DNA of 7,279 bases from Nitriliruptoraceae bacterium (GTDB lineage: Bacteria > Actinomycetota > Nitriliruptoria > Nitriliruptorales > Nitriliruptoraceae), in assembly GCA_007117945.1 (NCBI GenBank), contig SKTN01000083.1, positions 1 to 7,279 of the forward strand, written 5' to 3'. The position numbers were made by a program, and so were the translations under genes. The notes under the pieces are model-generated. The model did not search any database. It was not told where the DNA came from and saw only the letters and a list, made by a program, of their open reading frames with translations. Positions 6,750 to 7,279 of this stretch are shown here, piece by piece (position 1 is the first letter of the stretch; every line of letters starts with the position of its first letter).

Positions 6750-6771
6750 GTTCACCTCATGTTCACCTGCG
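6750..6771 (+). promoter_or_regulatory. PHO-box-like direct repeat (two 11-nt units)
   Basis: GTTCACCTCAT and GTTCACCTGCG stand head to tail with an exact 11-nt period, sharing GTTCACCT. The second unit fits the Streptomyces PhoP direct-repeat consensus as I know it (G-G/T-TCA-YYY-R-G/C-G) at every position; the first fits in its first eight. A further GTTCAC occurs at 6719, out of phase. The site lies 130 bp upstream of a phosphate transporter start, which strongly favours a role in phosphate control. The repeats read in the opposite direction to the transporter gene. Confidence 0.6.
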
Positions 6772-6818
6772 GTGGTCGGCGGGGCCGCTCGGTGCGGGTG
6801 CAGGGCGTCCGCACCTGC

Positions 6819-6851
6819 GTGAGGGGCGCGGCCAGTGGCCGCGCCCCTCAC
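6819..6851. other. 15-bp perfect hairpin with a 3-nt loop, function unknown
   Basis: GTGAGGGGCGCGGCC pairs with its exact complement around the loop AGT. It is the strongest inverted repeat in the window. No gene ends beside it on either strand and no T-run follows. It may be a U-less terminator of an unseen short transcript, an insulator between the tRNA side and the phosphate operon, or a protein-binding palindrome. Confidence 0.6.
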
Positions 6852-7160
6852 GGTGCTGCGTACTGGATGGAACCTCTGGCACCGTCACCTCCGTCGGTGG
6901 CGGTCCGAGCGTGCGTGGACGCTCGCGTCACCGGCGGTGTGGCGTCGGGCGGGACGAGTCCCCGACCGATGCCGCGGGCGGTACCCGGCGTGGATTCGCT
7001 GGAACGGTCCAGCGTCCGGCCTCAGCGGCCGGGCACCTCCAGGGTCCCGTTCGGATGACTATGGCGCAACGGACCACCTCCTTCCTCTGGTGCGGGGAGA
7101 GTGCCACACCCTCGCGGTGTGCGCGAGGACCCCTGCGCACTGCAAGCAGTTCCGGCGCTG

Positions 7161-7190
7161 TTGGCCCTGGTCGACCGACGGCGCTACGTT
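7161..7190 (+). promoter_or_regulatory. Promoter of tRNA-Val
   Basis: TTGGCC (7161-7166) and TACGTT (7185-7190) are 18 bp apart. The predicted transcript start is about 7197, some 8 bases before the mature tRNA, a plausible short leader. The -10 fits TANNNT. Confidence 0.5.
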
Positions 7191-7204
7191 GCCGCCCGCA
7201 CTCC

Positions 7205-7276
7205 GGGCACGTAGCTCAGTGGGAGAGCGCTGCCTTCACACGGCAGAGGTCAGAGGTTCGATACCTCTCGTGCCCA
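7205..7276 (+). tRNA. tRNA-Val, anticodon CAC
   Basis: The full cloverleaf is seen. The acceptor stem GGGCACG (7205-7211) pairs with CGTGCCC (7269-7275); the D stem is GCTC/GAGC; the anticodon stem CTGCC/GGCAG encloses the loop TTCACAC with anticodon CAC (7237-7239), which reads the Val codon GUG; the T stem is AGAGG/CCTCT around TTCGATA. The discriminator is A7276. The bases that follow are CCC, so the CCA tail is not encoded and must be added after transcription. GUG is a main Val codon in GC-rich genomes, so this tRNA should be in heavy use. Confidence 0.97.
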
Positions 7277-7279
7277 CCC

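Larger units (their letters stand above)
6621..7204. other. 584-bp non-coding region between the cotransporter gene and tRNA-Val
   Basis: No convincing protein gene is present; the longest minus-strand frame (6928-7140, 70 codons) has Pro/Arg-rich, featureless translation. The region holds, in order, the leader hairpin of the cotransporter (6653-6682), a possible promoter, the GTTCACC direct repeat (6750-6771), a hairpin at 6791-6815 (GGTGCGG/CCGCACC, 11-nt loop), a 15-bp hairpin (6819-6851), smaller hairpins at 7016-7032 (CCGGCC/GGCCGG) and 7105-7121 (CACACC/GGTGTG), a Shine-Dalgarno-like sequence on the minus strand (7074-7083), and the tRNA promoter. Confidence 0.7.

Noticed and set aside
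5550..7058. 502-codon open frame on the plus strand
   Set aside because: It lies antisense to the cotransporter gene; its Gly/Asp/His/Gln-rich translation is the mirror of hydrophobic GC-rich codons and shows no domain.
6928..7140. 70-codon minus-strand frame
   Set aside because: Pro/Arg-rich, no domain, and the good Shine-Dalgarno sequence inside it is not placed for its start.
7062..7279. Small plus-strand gene starting at the ATG near 7056-7062
   Set aside because: The frame runs without a stop into the tRNA gene and has no ribosome site.
1..7279. CRISPR arrays, insertion sequences, prophage or integrase genes
   Set aside because: No spaced repeats, transposase or integrase motifs, or duplicated tRNA end seen. 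The tRNA is at the window edge, so an attachment site beyond it cannot be excluded.

Overview
The window is high-GC bacterial DNA with dense genes, GTG/ATG starts, secreted and membrane proteins of Gram-positive type, an RskA-like anti-sigma factor, and a GTTCACC direct repeat like the PHO boxes of Actinomycetota. I infer an actinobacterium, possibly one of the deeper high-GC lineages; genus cannot be told from this sequence.

Layout, left to right. (1) Positions 1-432 (+) hold the C-terminal end of a HIRAN-domain protein that begins upstream of the window. (2) Converging on it from the minus strand is a membrane-anchored VanW-family protein (475-2283). (3) A 382-bp divergent intergenic region (2284-2665) separates it from a secreted coiled-coil M23 (LytM-type) peptidase (2666-3937, +); the leader of the peptidase gene can fold into several hairpins. 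(4) After 88 bp comes an RskA-like zinc-finger anti-sigma factor (4026-4769, +), possibly read from a leaderless transcript, with no sigma factor gene in the window. (5) Converging on it is a two-gene minus-strand unit: a Na+/phosphate cotransporter (5475-6620) followed after 18 bp by a PhoU-domain protein (4791-5456). (6) A 584-bp non-coding region (6621-7204) holds a PHO-box-like direct repeat, two long perfect hairpins and a tRNA promoter. (7) The window ends with tRNA-Val(CAC) (7205-7276, +).

Two functional themes can be read. The VanW protein and M23 peptidase, transcribed divergently, both belong to the cell envelope, and the membrane anti-sigma factor may link to envelope stress. The cotransporter and PhoU protein form a phosphate uptake module, and the direct repeat upstream suggests control by phosphate starvation through a PhoP/RegX3-type regulator.

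Nothing here is clearly a new defence or mobile system. The best leads are regulatory: the PHO-box candidate, the two strong unexplained hairpins near it, the structured leader of the M23 gene, and the orphan, possibly leaderless anti-sigma gene.
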